Assembly (NCBI GenBank): GCA_023437485.1
Contig: JAEZGB010000168.1
Span: 1 to 6,537, forward strand
Origin: Bacteroidota bacterium
GTDB lineage: Bacteria; Bacteroidota; Bacteroidia; Flavobacteriales; Flavobacteriaceae
Direction: 5' to 3'
DNA length: 6,537 bases
The position numbers and the translations under genes are program-made. Within the stretch, counting starts at the first letter, position 1; each line of letters opens with the position of its first letter. Positions 1-4,901 of the stretch are shown one piece after another. The notes under the pieces are model-generated. The model did no database searches and was not told the origin of the DNA. It saw only the letters and a program-made list of their open reading frames with translations.

Positions 1-221
1 TCCATGGACAGCGATTCAAAATGCCCGCCTGAAATCTCCCTGAACTGCTTCACATCGATCCAGCCTTCATATCCGTCAAACTGCACCCGTATGCGCGCCC
101 ACTGCCTTTGGCGTTCAAGCACTTCAAAGTGCTCGCCAAATAAAAGTTGCGAAACAATCTCGCTGCGGTCATCTGGTTCGGCCCTGAGCGGCACGATGGC
201 CAGGTTGCATATTCCGTGCAT
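1..221 (-). CDS. NlpC/P60-type cell-wall hydrolase, N-terminal SH3 domain (partial, C-terminus outside window)
   Basis: The reverse strand reads from an ATG at 221 into the window edge for 73 codons with no stop. The product begins MHGICNLAIVPLRAEPDD and contains LLFGEHFEVLE, WARIRVQFDGYEGWID and VKQF. This is the bacterial SH3 fold found at the N-terminus of Bacteroidota C40 (NlpC/P60) peptidases: the PLRAEPxxxSE opening, an FGE turn and a YEGWI strand. In that family a Cys-His papain-like domain follows and cleaves peptidoglycan stem peptides; here that domain lies outside the window, so catalysis is inferred. The start is firm because an in-frame TAA immediately precedes the ATG. There is no Shine-Dalgarno, only an A-rich stretch. 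It lies 102 bases downstream of the thiolase on the same strand, with a hairpin repeat between them. No separate promoter is evident, so read-through from the thiolase is possible. No signal peptide is seen on this N-terminus. Confidence 0.82.
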   Translation of the reverse strand, partial: MHGICNLAIVPLRAEPDDRSEIVSQLLFGEHFEVLERQRQWARIRVQFDGYEGWIDVKQFREISGGHFESLSM

Positions 222-243
222 TTAATTCTTTTTTGCGAAGCTG

Positions 244-315
244 TTTCCGGCTGTCCGCTGTATCTTTTTAGGGCTGCGCCGCTAAAAAGGATGCCGCTTC
301 CATCCGGGCTAGGGC
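244..315 (-). repeat. Hairpin-centred intergenic repeat, copy A
   Basis: Read on the minus strand, two boxes, AGCGGCATCCTTTT (298-285) and AAAAGATACAGCGGA (268-254), flank a short core. Both boxes recur exactly in copy B (1599-1612 and 1656-1670, plus strand). The core forms a hairpin with perfect 8-base arms CTTTTTAG (264-271) and CTAAAAAG (282-289), extended by GGC/GCC. The outer flanks are also partly shared (GCCCGGATGGA before box 1, CCGG after box 2). The element sits between the thiolase stop and the NlpC/P60 start. No T-run follows the stem, so it is not a standard intrinsic terminator. From memory it resembles a repeat dispersed in Flavobacterium intergenic regions; that needs a genome-wide count. 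Confidence 0.7.
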
Positions 316-323
316 TTTATCAA

Positions 324-1502
324 TTACGCGCGCTCAATCACGATAGCCGAAGCGCCGCCCCCGCCATTGCATATTGCCGCCGCTCCGATTTTCGCATCGT
401 TCTGTATCAGGACATTGATCAGCGTGATGATGATCCGCACCCCTGAACAACCCAGCGGGTGCCCGAGTGAGACTGCGCCACCGTTGACATTCACCTTCGC
501 CGGATCCAGGTTGAGGATCTGCATGTTGGCAAGCCCAACAACCGAGAACGCCTCATTAAATTCAAAATAATCCACATCCGAGGTTTCAAGCCCTGCCTTT
601 TTCAATGCCTTTGGCAAGGCAAGGGCAGGAGAAGTGGTGAACCATTTGGGTTCCTGCTCGGCATCGGCGTAGGAACGGATGTAGGCCAGCGGTGTCAAAC
701 CCAGTGATTTGGCTTTCTCCTCGCTCATCAGGATTACCGCGCCCGCTCCATCATTGATGGTCGATGCGTTTGCGGCCGTAACGGTTCCGTCTTTGGTAAA
801 TACAGCGTTTAGCGAGGGAATCTTGTCGAGTTTCACGTTGGTATATTCCTCGTCGCGGGAGACCATCACAGGTTCCCCACGGCGCTGCGGTACCGCTACC
901 GGAACCACTTCATTATCAAACTTCCCGGCTTCCCAGGCCCGTGCCGAACGCTGGTAGCTTTCAATGGCGAACTTGTCCTGGTCCTCGCGTGATATTTTGT
1001 ATTCAGTTGCGCAGGCATCGGCGCAAACACCCATGGCGTTGTTGTCATAAGCATCGGTCAGGCCGTCCTTTTGCATTCCGTCCAGCATTTGTGCGGGTCC
1101 AAATTTGGTTCCGGCGCGCATTTGCACGTAATGCGGGATCTGGCTCATGGATTCCATGCCGCCGGCCACAACGATTTCGGCATCACCGGCCAGGATGGCC
1201 TGCGCGCCCTGCATGACGGCTTTCATTCCTGATGCACAGACCTTATTGATTGTGGTGGCAGGAACGTTGTCGGGAAGGCCTGCGAGCCTTGCGGCCTGCC
1301 TTGCGGGAGCTTGTCCCACACCGGCCTGGACCACGTTGCCCATCAGGACTTCGTCAACTAAATTTTTATCGAGGTTGATCTTGTCCAGTGCACCTTTGAT
1401 GGCGACGGCGCCCAATTGCGGGGCGGTCATTGAAGAAAGGGAACCCATAAAGCTTCCAATGGGCGTGCGTGCAGCCGAAACGATGACAATTTTCTTATCC
1501 AT
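324..1502 (-). CDS. Acetyl-CoA C-acetyl/acyltransferase (thiolase, ACAT1/AtoB-like)
   Basis: A complete thiolase of 392 residues, the usual length. It catalyses the reversible joining of two acetyl-CoA to acetoacetyl-CoA, or thiolysis of short 3-ketoacyl-CoAs, in the cytoplasm. The nucleophile is Cys89 (NKVCASG), the NEAF motif is at 316-319, His348 is in GHP, and the second catalytic Cys378 is in CNGGGG; these numbers match the classical Zoogloea biosynthetic thiolase. At position 288, where that enzyme has Met, this protein has Phe (PKWFTTSP). Together with VNVNGGAVSLGHPLG and CNGGGGASA this resembles mitochondrial ACAT1, which also cleaves 2-methylacetoacetyl-CoA in isoleucine breakdown. 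The substrate range is therefore inferred. Start: ATG at 1502 gives the family N-terminus MDKKIVIVSAARTPIG. There is no Shine-Dalgarno. A weak -7-like TGAATTTG lies at 1536-1529 without a clear partner. It is flanked by hairpin repeats on both sides and followed by the NlpC/P60 gene. Confidence 0.95.
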   Translation of the reverse strand: MDKKIVIVSAARTPIGSFMGSLSSMTAPQLGAVAIKGALDKINLDKNLVDEVLMGNVVQAGVGQAPARQAARLAGLPDNVPATTINKVCASGMKAVMQGAQAILAGDAEIVVAGGMESMSQIPHYVQMRAGTKFGPAQMLDGMQKDGLTDAYDNNAMGVCADACATEYKISREDQDKFAIESYQRSARAWEAGKFDNEVVPVAVPQRRGEPVMVSRDEEYTNVKLDKIPSLNAVFTKDGTVTAANASTINDGAGAVILMSEEKAKSLGLTPLAYIRSYADAEQEPKWFTTSPALALPKALKKAGLETSDVDYFEFNEAFSVVGLANMQILNLDPAKVNVNGGAVSLGHPLGCSGVRIIITLINVLIQNDAKIGAAAICNGGGGASAIVIERA

Positions 1503-1584
1503 GATTTGATATTTGGGTGCGAATTTACCAAATTCAATCGATTTCGCCGCGTGTTGTGCAGGATTTTGAATGGAATTCCTACCT

Positions 1585-1683
1585 GTGGCCCCGGGTGCAG
1601 CGGCATCCTTTTGCGGCTCTTTTGTGCCGAATGAAAACTTGGTTATGCGTGCCGCAAAAGATACAGCGGAACACGGGCAAAGC
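1585..1683 (+). repeat. Hairpin-centred intergenic repeat, copy B
   Basis: This copy carries the same two boxes as copy A, AGCGGCATCCTTTT (1599-1612) and AAAAGATACAGCGGA (1656-1670), in the opposite orientation. The core between them is longer (43 bases versus 16) and unrelated in sequence. It forms a perfect 10-base stem, CTTTTGCGGC (1608-1617) with GCCGCAAAAG (1651-1660), around a 33-base loop. No T-run follows in either direction, so termination is not supported. It lies between the thiolase start and the tRNA-Arg terminator. The rest of the 1503-1760 gap shows no gene; it has only a 10-base palindrome ACAAATTTGT (1689-1698) and A/T-rich sequence. Confidence 0.7.
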
Positions 1684-1730
1684 CACCCACAAATTTGTAG
1701 ATAAAAGTGAAGTTGTGATTAAAGTAGCAA

Positions 1731-1758
1731 TAAAAAAAGTGCTGACAGGCAGCACTTT
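1731..1758 (-). terminator. Intrinsic terminator of tRNA-Arg
   Basis: On the minus strand, a perfect 9-base stem AAAGTGCTG (1758-1750) / CAGCACTTT (1744-1736) with a 5-base loop runs into a seven-base T-run (1738-1732). It begins 3 bases after the tRNA-Arg discriminator base, so it ends the tRNA transcript and separates it from the thiolase gene downstream on the same strand. Confidence 0.88.
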
Positions 1759-1760
1759 AG

Positions 1761-1834
<74 letters not shown>

Positions 1835-1853
1835 TTGATCGCTTGAAGGAATC

Positions 1854-1989
1854 CGCTCGCGGCGCTCGCGGTACAATATTGCTCGCTGCGCTCGCTTTAC
1901 CTGACCATTGGCAGAAACGCTCGCTGCGCTCGTATCCCCTTCCAATAGGAAGTTTGGACGGCAGGATTACACGCTGTCGCTCGTGATCC
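1854..1989. repeat. GCTCG-rich repeat cluster upstream of tRNA-Arg
   Basis: Several related G+C-rich units lie in the gap between tRNA-Arg and tRNA-Pro. They are a perfect tandem of CGCTCGCGG (1854-1862, 1863-1871), GCTCGCTGCGCTCGCT (1881-1896), CGCTCGCTGCGCTCGT (1918-1933) and the looser CGCTGTCGCTCGT (1972-1984). The units sit about 30 to 55 bases apart with A/T-containing spacers. The last is inside an imperfect inverted pair AGGATTAC / GTGATCCT. No convincing open reading frame or RNA family is seen. Spacing and unit length are too irregular for a CRISPR array. Confidence 0.65.
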
Positions 1990-2077
1990 TGAGTAGGGTG
2001 TGATTCCACAAATCCCACCGCCTTGCGGCGGCGGCGGATTTTTAATTCACCGCCCTTACCATAGGAAGTTAGGACGG
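1945..2077 (+). repeat. 17-base direct repeat pair (1945-1961 and 2061-2077)
   Basis: ATAGGAAGTTTGGACGG at 1945-1961 recurs as ATAGGAAGTTAGGACGG at 2061-2077, 16 of 17 identical and in the same orientation, 116 bases apart. The first copy follows the GCTCG-rich cluster; the second forms the centre of the mirrored hairpin element at 2006-2122. This could be a target-site or recombination footprint, or simply part of a larger repeat family; the sequence does not decide. Confidence 0.6.
2010..2047 (+). terminator. Plus-facing terminator-like hairpin (left half of mirrored element)
   Basis: The outer stem AAATCC (2010-2015) / GGATTT (2036-2041) and inner stem CCGCC (2018-2022) / GGCGG (2027-2031) with loop TTGC are followed by TTTTTAATT on the plus strand. 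It has terminator form, but no plus-strand gene lies upstream to use it. It may insulate against antisense transcription, or be a by-product of the inverted duplication. Confidence 0.45.
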
Positions 2078-2080
2078 GCG

Positions 2081-2118
2081 TTAAATTAAAAATCCCTTTT
2101 GCTGCGCAAAAGGGATTT
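2081..2118 (-). terminator. Intrinsic terminator of the tRNA-Ser/tRNA-Pro unit
   Basis: A perfect 13-base stem on the minus strand, AAATCCCTTTTGC (2118-2106) with GCAAAAGGGATTT (2102-2090), has a 3-base loop. It is followed by TTAATTTAA, giving a T-run that overlaps the end of the stem. It starts 5 bases after the tRNA-Pro discriminator base, just past the encoded CCA. Confidence 0.85.
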
Positions 2119-2122
2119 GTGG

Positions 2123-2197
2123 TCGGGGTGGCAGGATTCGAACCTGCGACCTCCTGGTCCCAAACCAGGCGCGATGACCGGGCTACGCTACACCCCG
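2123..2197 (-). tRNA. tRNA-Pro, anticodon UGG
   Basis: The 75-base minus-strand cloverleaf has acceptor CGGGGTG/CACCCCG, anticodon stem CCTGG/CCAGG with loop TTTGGGA and anticodon TGG (2162-2160), and T arm GCAGG-TTCGAAT-CCTGC. The discriminator is A. Unlike its two neighbours, the DNA encodes CCA directly after it (2122-2120). It follows tRNA-Ser by 10 bases and probably shares its transcript, which ends at the hairpin 2118-2090. Confidence 0.97.
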
Positions 2198-2207
2198 AAA
2201 ATACCCG

Positions 2208-2294
2208 CGGAGAGTAAGGGATTCGAACCCTTGGTACAGTTTCCCGTACGCATGTTTAGCAAACATGTCCTTTCGGCCTCTCAGGCAACTCTCC
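2208..2294 (-). tRNA. tRNA-Ser, anticodon GCU
   Basis: The 87-base minus-strand gene has the long variable arm typical of serine tRNAs (CGTACGGGAAACTGTACC region). The acceptor is GGAGAGT/ACTCTCC, the anticodon stem CATGT/ACATG with loop TTGCTAA and anticodon GCT (2260-2258), and the T loop TTCGAAT. The discriminator is G, as usual for serine. CCA is not encoded. It reads AGC/AGU. It is first in a Ser-Pro unit with a good promoter upstream. Confidence 0.97.
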
Positions 2295-2325
2295 ATGCTA
2301 AGAACTTCGCTTTTTAAAGCGGTTG

Positions 2326-2357
2326 CAAATGTAACCTCAAAATTAAAATATTGCAAA
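2326..2357 (-). promoter_or_regulatory. Bacteroidota-type promoter of the tRNA-Ser/Pro unit
   Basis: On the minus strand TTTG (2357-2354) is followed after 20 bases by TACATTTG (2333-2326). This matches the -33 TTG and -7 TAnnTTTG elements described for Bacteroides and Flavobacterium. A transcript starting about 5-7 bases further would have a leader of roughly 25 bases before tRNA-Ser. A small palindrome (CGCTTT-TT-AAAGCG, 2308-2321) sits at the expected start. The remaining 2358-2456 stretch, upstream of the dipeptidase, holds only a weak plus-strand candidate, TTG (2376-2378)-N17-TATAAATG (2396-2403). Confidence 0.8.
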
Positions 2358-2456
2358 CTATTGAGTCTTTTTTTATTGAGATTCCATAGTGATTTTATAA
2401 ATGCACTCGCTTTCAAGACCATAGGCGCGAAATAATTATTGCGTAATTTGCAACAC

Positions 2457-3056
2457 ATGAAACCACTTTCACTAATTGCGCTTTTGTTTGCCATCCCCGG
2501 TTTTTCGCAGCCCGTTCAGGATACGGCATTTGTCCAGCTAAGCGACGGGTTCGTGCTGGACATGAAATATGCAACGAACGATAATTTCCTTAAATCGGCT
2601 GTTTATGAATGCCAAAAGTGCCTGCTCAGGAAGTCGGCTGCCGATGCATTGTTAAAAGCACGGCAGGATTTTGAGAAACTCGGGCTCAAAATCAAAATCT
2701 TTGATTGTTACCGCCCTAGGGATGTTCAGCAAAAAATGTGGGCCCTGGTCCCCAATCCCATTTATGTCGCCGATCCCTCAAAAGGCTCGATCCACAACCG
2801 GGGAGCGGCGGTGGATATCACCCTTGTGGATTCGGCGGGAAAAGAACTGGACATGGGAACCGGTTTTGATCATTTTGGCCCCGAAGCGGCTCACGGTTAC
2901 AAAAAACTTCCGCTAAAAGTCAAAAAGAACCGCGAATTACTCCGGACCATCATGGGCCAGAACGGGTTCAAAACTTTTGAATCGGAATGGTGGCACTACA
3001 ATCTGGAGGGCGCATCGGCACTTCCGCTAGCGAATAGGAAATGGAATTGCGATTAA
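2457..3056 (+). CDS. Exported D-alanyl-D-alanine dipeptidase, VanX/DdpX type (peptidase family M15D)
   Basis: The 199-residue zinc peptidase is expected to split D-Ala-D-Ala, recycling peptidoglycan fragments outside the inner membrane. An N-terminal signal peptide (MKPLSLIALLFAIPGFSQ, likely cut after Ser17) is followed by the family core. Arg86 in CYRPRD matches the VanX substrate-site arginine; SIHNRGAAVD supplies zinc ligands His113 and Asp120; ESEWWHY supplies catalytic Glu177 and zinc ligand His180. All key residues are present. The ATG at 2457 is chosen over an in-frame TTG at 2439 because it begins a clean signal peptide. TAATTTG lies only 6 bases before the ATG, possibly a -7 element giving a very short leader. 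No vanH/vanA ligase or regulators are nearby, so a recycling role is favoured over glycopeptide resistance. Its stop overlaps that of the convergent gene within TTAA (3053-3056). Confidence 0.9.
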   Translation: MKPLSLIALLFAIPGFSQPVQDTAFVQLSDGFVLDMKYATNDNFLKSAVYECQKCLLRKSAADALLKARQDFEKLGLKIKIFDCYRPRDVQQKMWALVPNPIYVADPSKGSIHNRGAAVDITLVDSAGKELDMGTGFDHFGPEAAHGYKKLPLKVKKNRELLRTIMGQNGFKTFESEWWHYNLEGASALPLANRKWNCD

Positions 3057-3616
3057 TTTTCCACGCAACGCAGATGATCAATAAAATATCGCTCCGGCGT
3101 ATAGGTAATTCCGTCGGTTTCAGAAGTAAAACTTGGCCGGATCACAAAATCGGATTTTCCGGTGGCGTATTTGATCCGCAGTAATGATACATTTGATTTT
3201 TTGAGCTCGTCGTAGGAATCTTTTACAAACATAAAATAGCTGCTGATGATGCGGTTGTTAACATCGTCAATGCGCACTGTAGTTCCGCAATTATCCTGGT
3301 CTAGGTGAATCAGCGGTACAATTTTACCGTTGTCAAGCTGGAGGAATATCCTGGAATTTTTGTCAAGGCAATTGGCCGGGATAAAATCAGTGCTTTTTTG
3401 CACAAGTTGAAGATTGAGCATGGGCATGCCATCGCTCTGCACAAGTGAAAAATACAAAAGCGTCCGGCTGTTACCAAAGACCTTTTCATGCATGAGGTAA
3501 TCCTTGGTGGATTTGTAGACGCCCAGTGAATCGTTTACTTGCATTGCGTACTCACAGGGCTGTTGTGCCGCGGCCGGGAACGCCGTCAGCAGGAAGAACA
3601 ATATCCTTTTCATCAT
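3053..3616 (-). CDS. Small exported protein of unknown function
   Basis: I do not recognise a named family. The 187-residue product opens with a clear signal peptide (MMKRILFFLLTAFPAAAQ, likely cut after Ala17). The mature part is about 170 residues, appears beta-rich, and has four cysteines (21, 83, 110, 184), compatible with two disulfides outside the membrane. Cys21 is not in a lipobox, so a lipoprotein is unlikely. The middle (FLQLDNGKIVPLIHLDQDNCG, then ELKKSNVSLLRIKYATG) has the look of small Bacteroidota secreted beta-sandwich proteins; this is an impression only. The start at 3616 forms an ATGA overlap with the TGA of the methyltransferase gene, suggesting translational coupling; ATG at 3613 is the alternative, and an upstream ATG at 3631 would spoil the signal peptide. 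Its stop overlaps the dipeptidase stop. Confidence 0.85.
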   Translation of the reverse strand: MMKRILFFLLTAFPAAAQQPCEYAMQVNDSLGVYKSTKDYLMHEKVFGNSRTLLYFSLVQSDGMPMLNLQLVQKSTDFIPANCLDKNSRIFLQLDNGKIVPLIHLDQDNCGTTVRIDDVNNRIISSYFMFVKDSYDELKKSNVSLLRIKYATGKSDFVIRPSFTSETDGITYTPERYFIDHLRCVEN

Positions 3617-4782
3617 CCGATTTTGCTGCAAATTAAAGCTATTTTTTTCTCGTTCAGGCCGGTTGTGAAAAAACAGTAAACATCACCGCCATCGGCAATT
3701 TTAAACCGCTTGCGCAAACTGGCGACATCGAGCGGAAAATTGCGCGCAGCCACGTTGGCCTTTTTCAATTGCGCCAGTTCCTTTTGACCTTTTTTGTCGA
3801 ATTCTATTGTGCGGTCAATCCGGAATACACGCCCCGGAAAATCCACTATTCGATCTGAAGTAAACAGGTGCGAATGCCGGTGGAGTTTGGGCAGGCCATA
3901 GTCACGCGAAAGTGGTCCGAACCCGCCGGACTTCATGATTGCGGGATTGGGTTCATACAGGTATTGAAGCGGCGGCGAGAGAGGCGCCTCAATTTCCTCG
4001 CGCGGATCGAAACTCCAGGCGGGCTGCGGCGTTCCAAGGTTTACGGTGCGGATATTATAACTTTCCGATCCCTTTTGAAGATCGAACAGGATTTCGCGCA
4101 CTTCATTGTTAAGCGCAACAATATGAATGTCCGACACGTGTTTTAATTGTGCAACCGCCGCCGAAATATCCATAATGGGCGAGGCCTTGACCAGGACCCT
4201 TTTGCTGCGGGTAAAATATTCGTCCAGCAATTCCGGCACGTTCGGGGCGCAATCACTTAGCAAAAAAACCTTTCCTTTTTGTTCATTGCGCCGTGATGGA
4301 TCTACATAGATATAGTCCCATTCGGGTCTTGAACGCAGAATTTGCAGCCCGTCGCCAATTTCGCACCGTACATTGTCAATACCCAACAAAACTAAATTGT
4401 GCGACACGATGCGGGAAAGCTCACCATCAAGTTCGCAGTGGGTTACCTCATCAAAGTTTTTTGCAAACATCGCATCGTCAACTCCAAAACCGCCGGTGAG
4501 GTCAATCAGGGTTCCGCCCGATATCAATCCGGCTTTGTAAATGGCAGTGGCTTGAGACGATGCCTGTTCCAGCTGCACCTTGCGCGGGTAGAGGATTCCC
4601 GCAACGCCATGCCAGGCGGGCAACTTTTCAGACGCTTTGGACAATCCGGAAATTTGATCCAGAAGTTTCAAAAAAGGAATTTCGGGAAACGGATTTTTTT
4701 GCAAAGCGAGTTTGGCCAGGTCACTGCGTTGATGCTGGCGTATGAAATCCTGAACTTTATTATCTAACAGAGGTGAAAACAT
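3613..4782 (-). CDS. THUMP-like-domain class I SAM-dependent methyltransferase (PG_1098 family)
   Basis: The 389-residue protein has an N-terminal helical region (1 to about 70), a Rossmann methyltransferase core (about 75-240) and a C-terminal THUMP-like domain (about 305-389). The S-adenosylmethionine-binding motif I is LIDLTGGFGVDD (92-103); an acidic residue for ribose binding lies in CELDGE; the catalytic-position motif is VDPSRR (160-165). The C-terminal segments DFPGRVFRIDR and ARNFPLDVASLRKRF are typical of this Bacteroidota family. THUMP domains bind RNA, so an RNA methyltransferase is likely, but the substrate is unknown and VDPSRR is not the NPPY motif of N-methyltransferases. The ATG at 4782 is preferred to an in-frame TTG at 4788. 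GAAATTTG ends 3 bases before the ATG, so the leader may be minimal. It is first in a two-gene unit with the small exported protein, overlapping it by 4 bases. Confidence 0.92.
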   Translation of the reverse strand: MFSPLLDNKVQDFIRQHQRSDLAKLALQKNPFPEIPFLKLLDQISGLSKASEKLPAWHGVAGILYPRKVQLEQASSQATAIYKAGLISGGTLIDLTGGFGVDDAMFAKNFDEVTHCELDGELSRIVSHNLVLLGIDNVRCEIGDGLQILRSRPEWDYIYVDPSRRNEQKGKVFLLSDCAPNVPELLDEYFTRSKRVLVKASPIMDISAAVAQLKHVSDIHIVALNNEVREILFDLQKGSESYNIRTVNLGTPQPAWSFDPREEIEAPLSPPLQYLYEPNPAIMKSGGFGPLSRDYGLPKLHRHSHLFTSDRIVDFPGRVFRIDRTIEFDKKGQKELAQLKKANVAARNFPLDVASLRKRFKIADGGDVYCFFTTGLNEKKIALICSKIG

Positions 4783-4809
4783 GCGCAAATTTCGGGTAAA
4801 TCAAGTGAA

Positions 4810-4840
4810 TTTGGCCCAACTTTCCCAATTTGCACCTTTG
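4810..4840 (+). promoter_or_regulatory. Candidate promoter of the CotH gene
   Basis: TTTG (4810-4813), 19 bases, then CACCTTTG (4833-4840) match the Bacteroidota -33 / -7 pattern TTTG-N19-TAnnTTTG with one mismatch (C for T). The expected start near 4846 would give a 5' UTR of about 55 bases before the ATG at 4902. The divergent methyltransferase start is 28 bases from the -33 element, so the two promoters would be back to back; a minus-strand candidate TTG (4819-4817)-N23-GAAATTTG (4793-4786) is weak. Confidence 0.55.
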
Positions 4841-4864
4841 GCAGATAAAAGAGCGCCGTCTGCC
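4840..4864 (+). promoter_or_regulatory. 5' UTR hairpin upstream of the CotH gene
   Basis: The perfect 6-base arms GGCAGA (4840-4845) and TCTGCC (4859-4864) enclose a 13-base loop, positioned at or just after the predicted transcription start. It could stabilise the mRNA 5' end or affect initiation. The sequence is also an inverted repeat for a DNA-binding protein, and chance is not excluded. Confidence 0.4.
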
Positions 4865-4901
4865 GATTAAATTGGGCAAAGAATGGTGAATTTTCTAATT
4901 T

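Larger units (their letters stand above)
2006..2122. repeat. Mirrored (inverted-duplicate) double-hairpin element
   Basis: Perfect 11-base ends CCACAAATCCC (2006-2016) and GGGATTTGTGG (2112-2122) are inverted copies of each other. Inside them a second inverted pair, 2036-2055 and 2076-2095, matches at 18 of 20 positions (GGATTTTTAATT then CGCCC), around a 20-base centre. Each half therefore reads, on opposite strands, CCACAAATCCC, a hairpin core, GGATTTTTAATT, CGCCC. The cores differ: G+C-rich on the left (2017-2035), TTTTGCGCAGCAAAA-like on the right. The right half starts at the encoded CCA of tRNA-Pro and is its terminator, so the left half looks like an inverted copy of a tRNA trailer/terminator module. 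Confidence 0.75.

Noticed and set aside
264..289. Copy A hairpin as thiolase terminator
   Set aside because: The stem is followed by GATACAGC rather than a T-run; the A/T bases are within the stem itself.
1854..1989. Possible CRISPR-like array in the GCTCG repeats
   Set aside because: Units are short, degenerate and unevenly spaced, spacers are not of constant length, and no cas gene is nearby.
2006..2122. Classical MITE with target-site duplication
   Set aside because: The 11-base inverted ends are perfect, but the flanks (GTGTGATT left, TCGGGGTG right) show no duplication, so transposition is unproven.
2183..2494. Minus-strand open frame over the tRNA-Ser promoter
   Set aside because: It covers tRNA-Ser, part of tRNA-Pro, and the start of the dipeptidase gene on the other strand; it is a frame shadow.
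2457..3056. Glycopeptide-resistance locus
   Set aside because: There is no vanH, vanA/B-type ligase or vanRS partner in the window, and the enzyme carries an export signal.
3043..3068. Bidirectional terminator between the convergent genes
   Set aside because: Only a 5-base TTGCG/CGCAA pairing is present, with no adjoining T-run.
3553..3616. Lipoprotein signal in the small exported protein
   Set aside because: The residues before Cys21 (AAAQQPC) do not fit a lipobox; ordinary signal peptidase I cleavage fits better.
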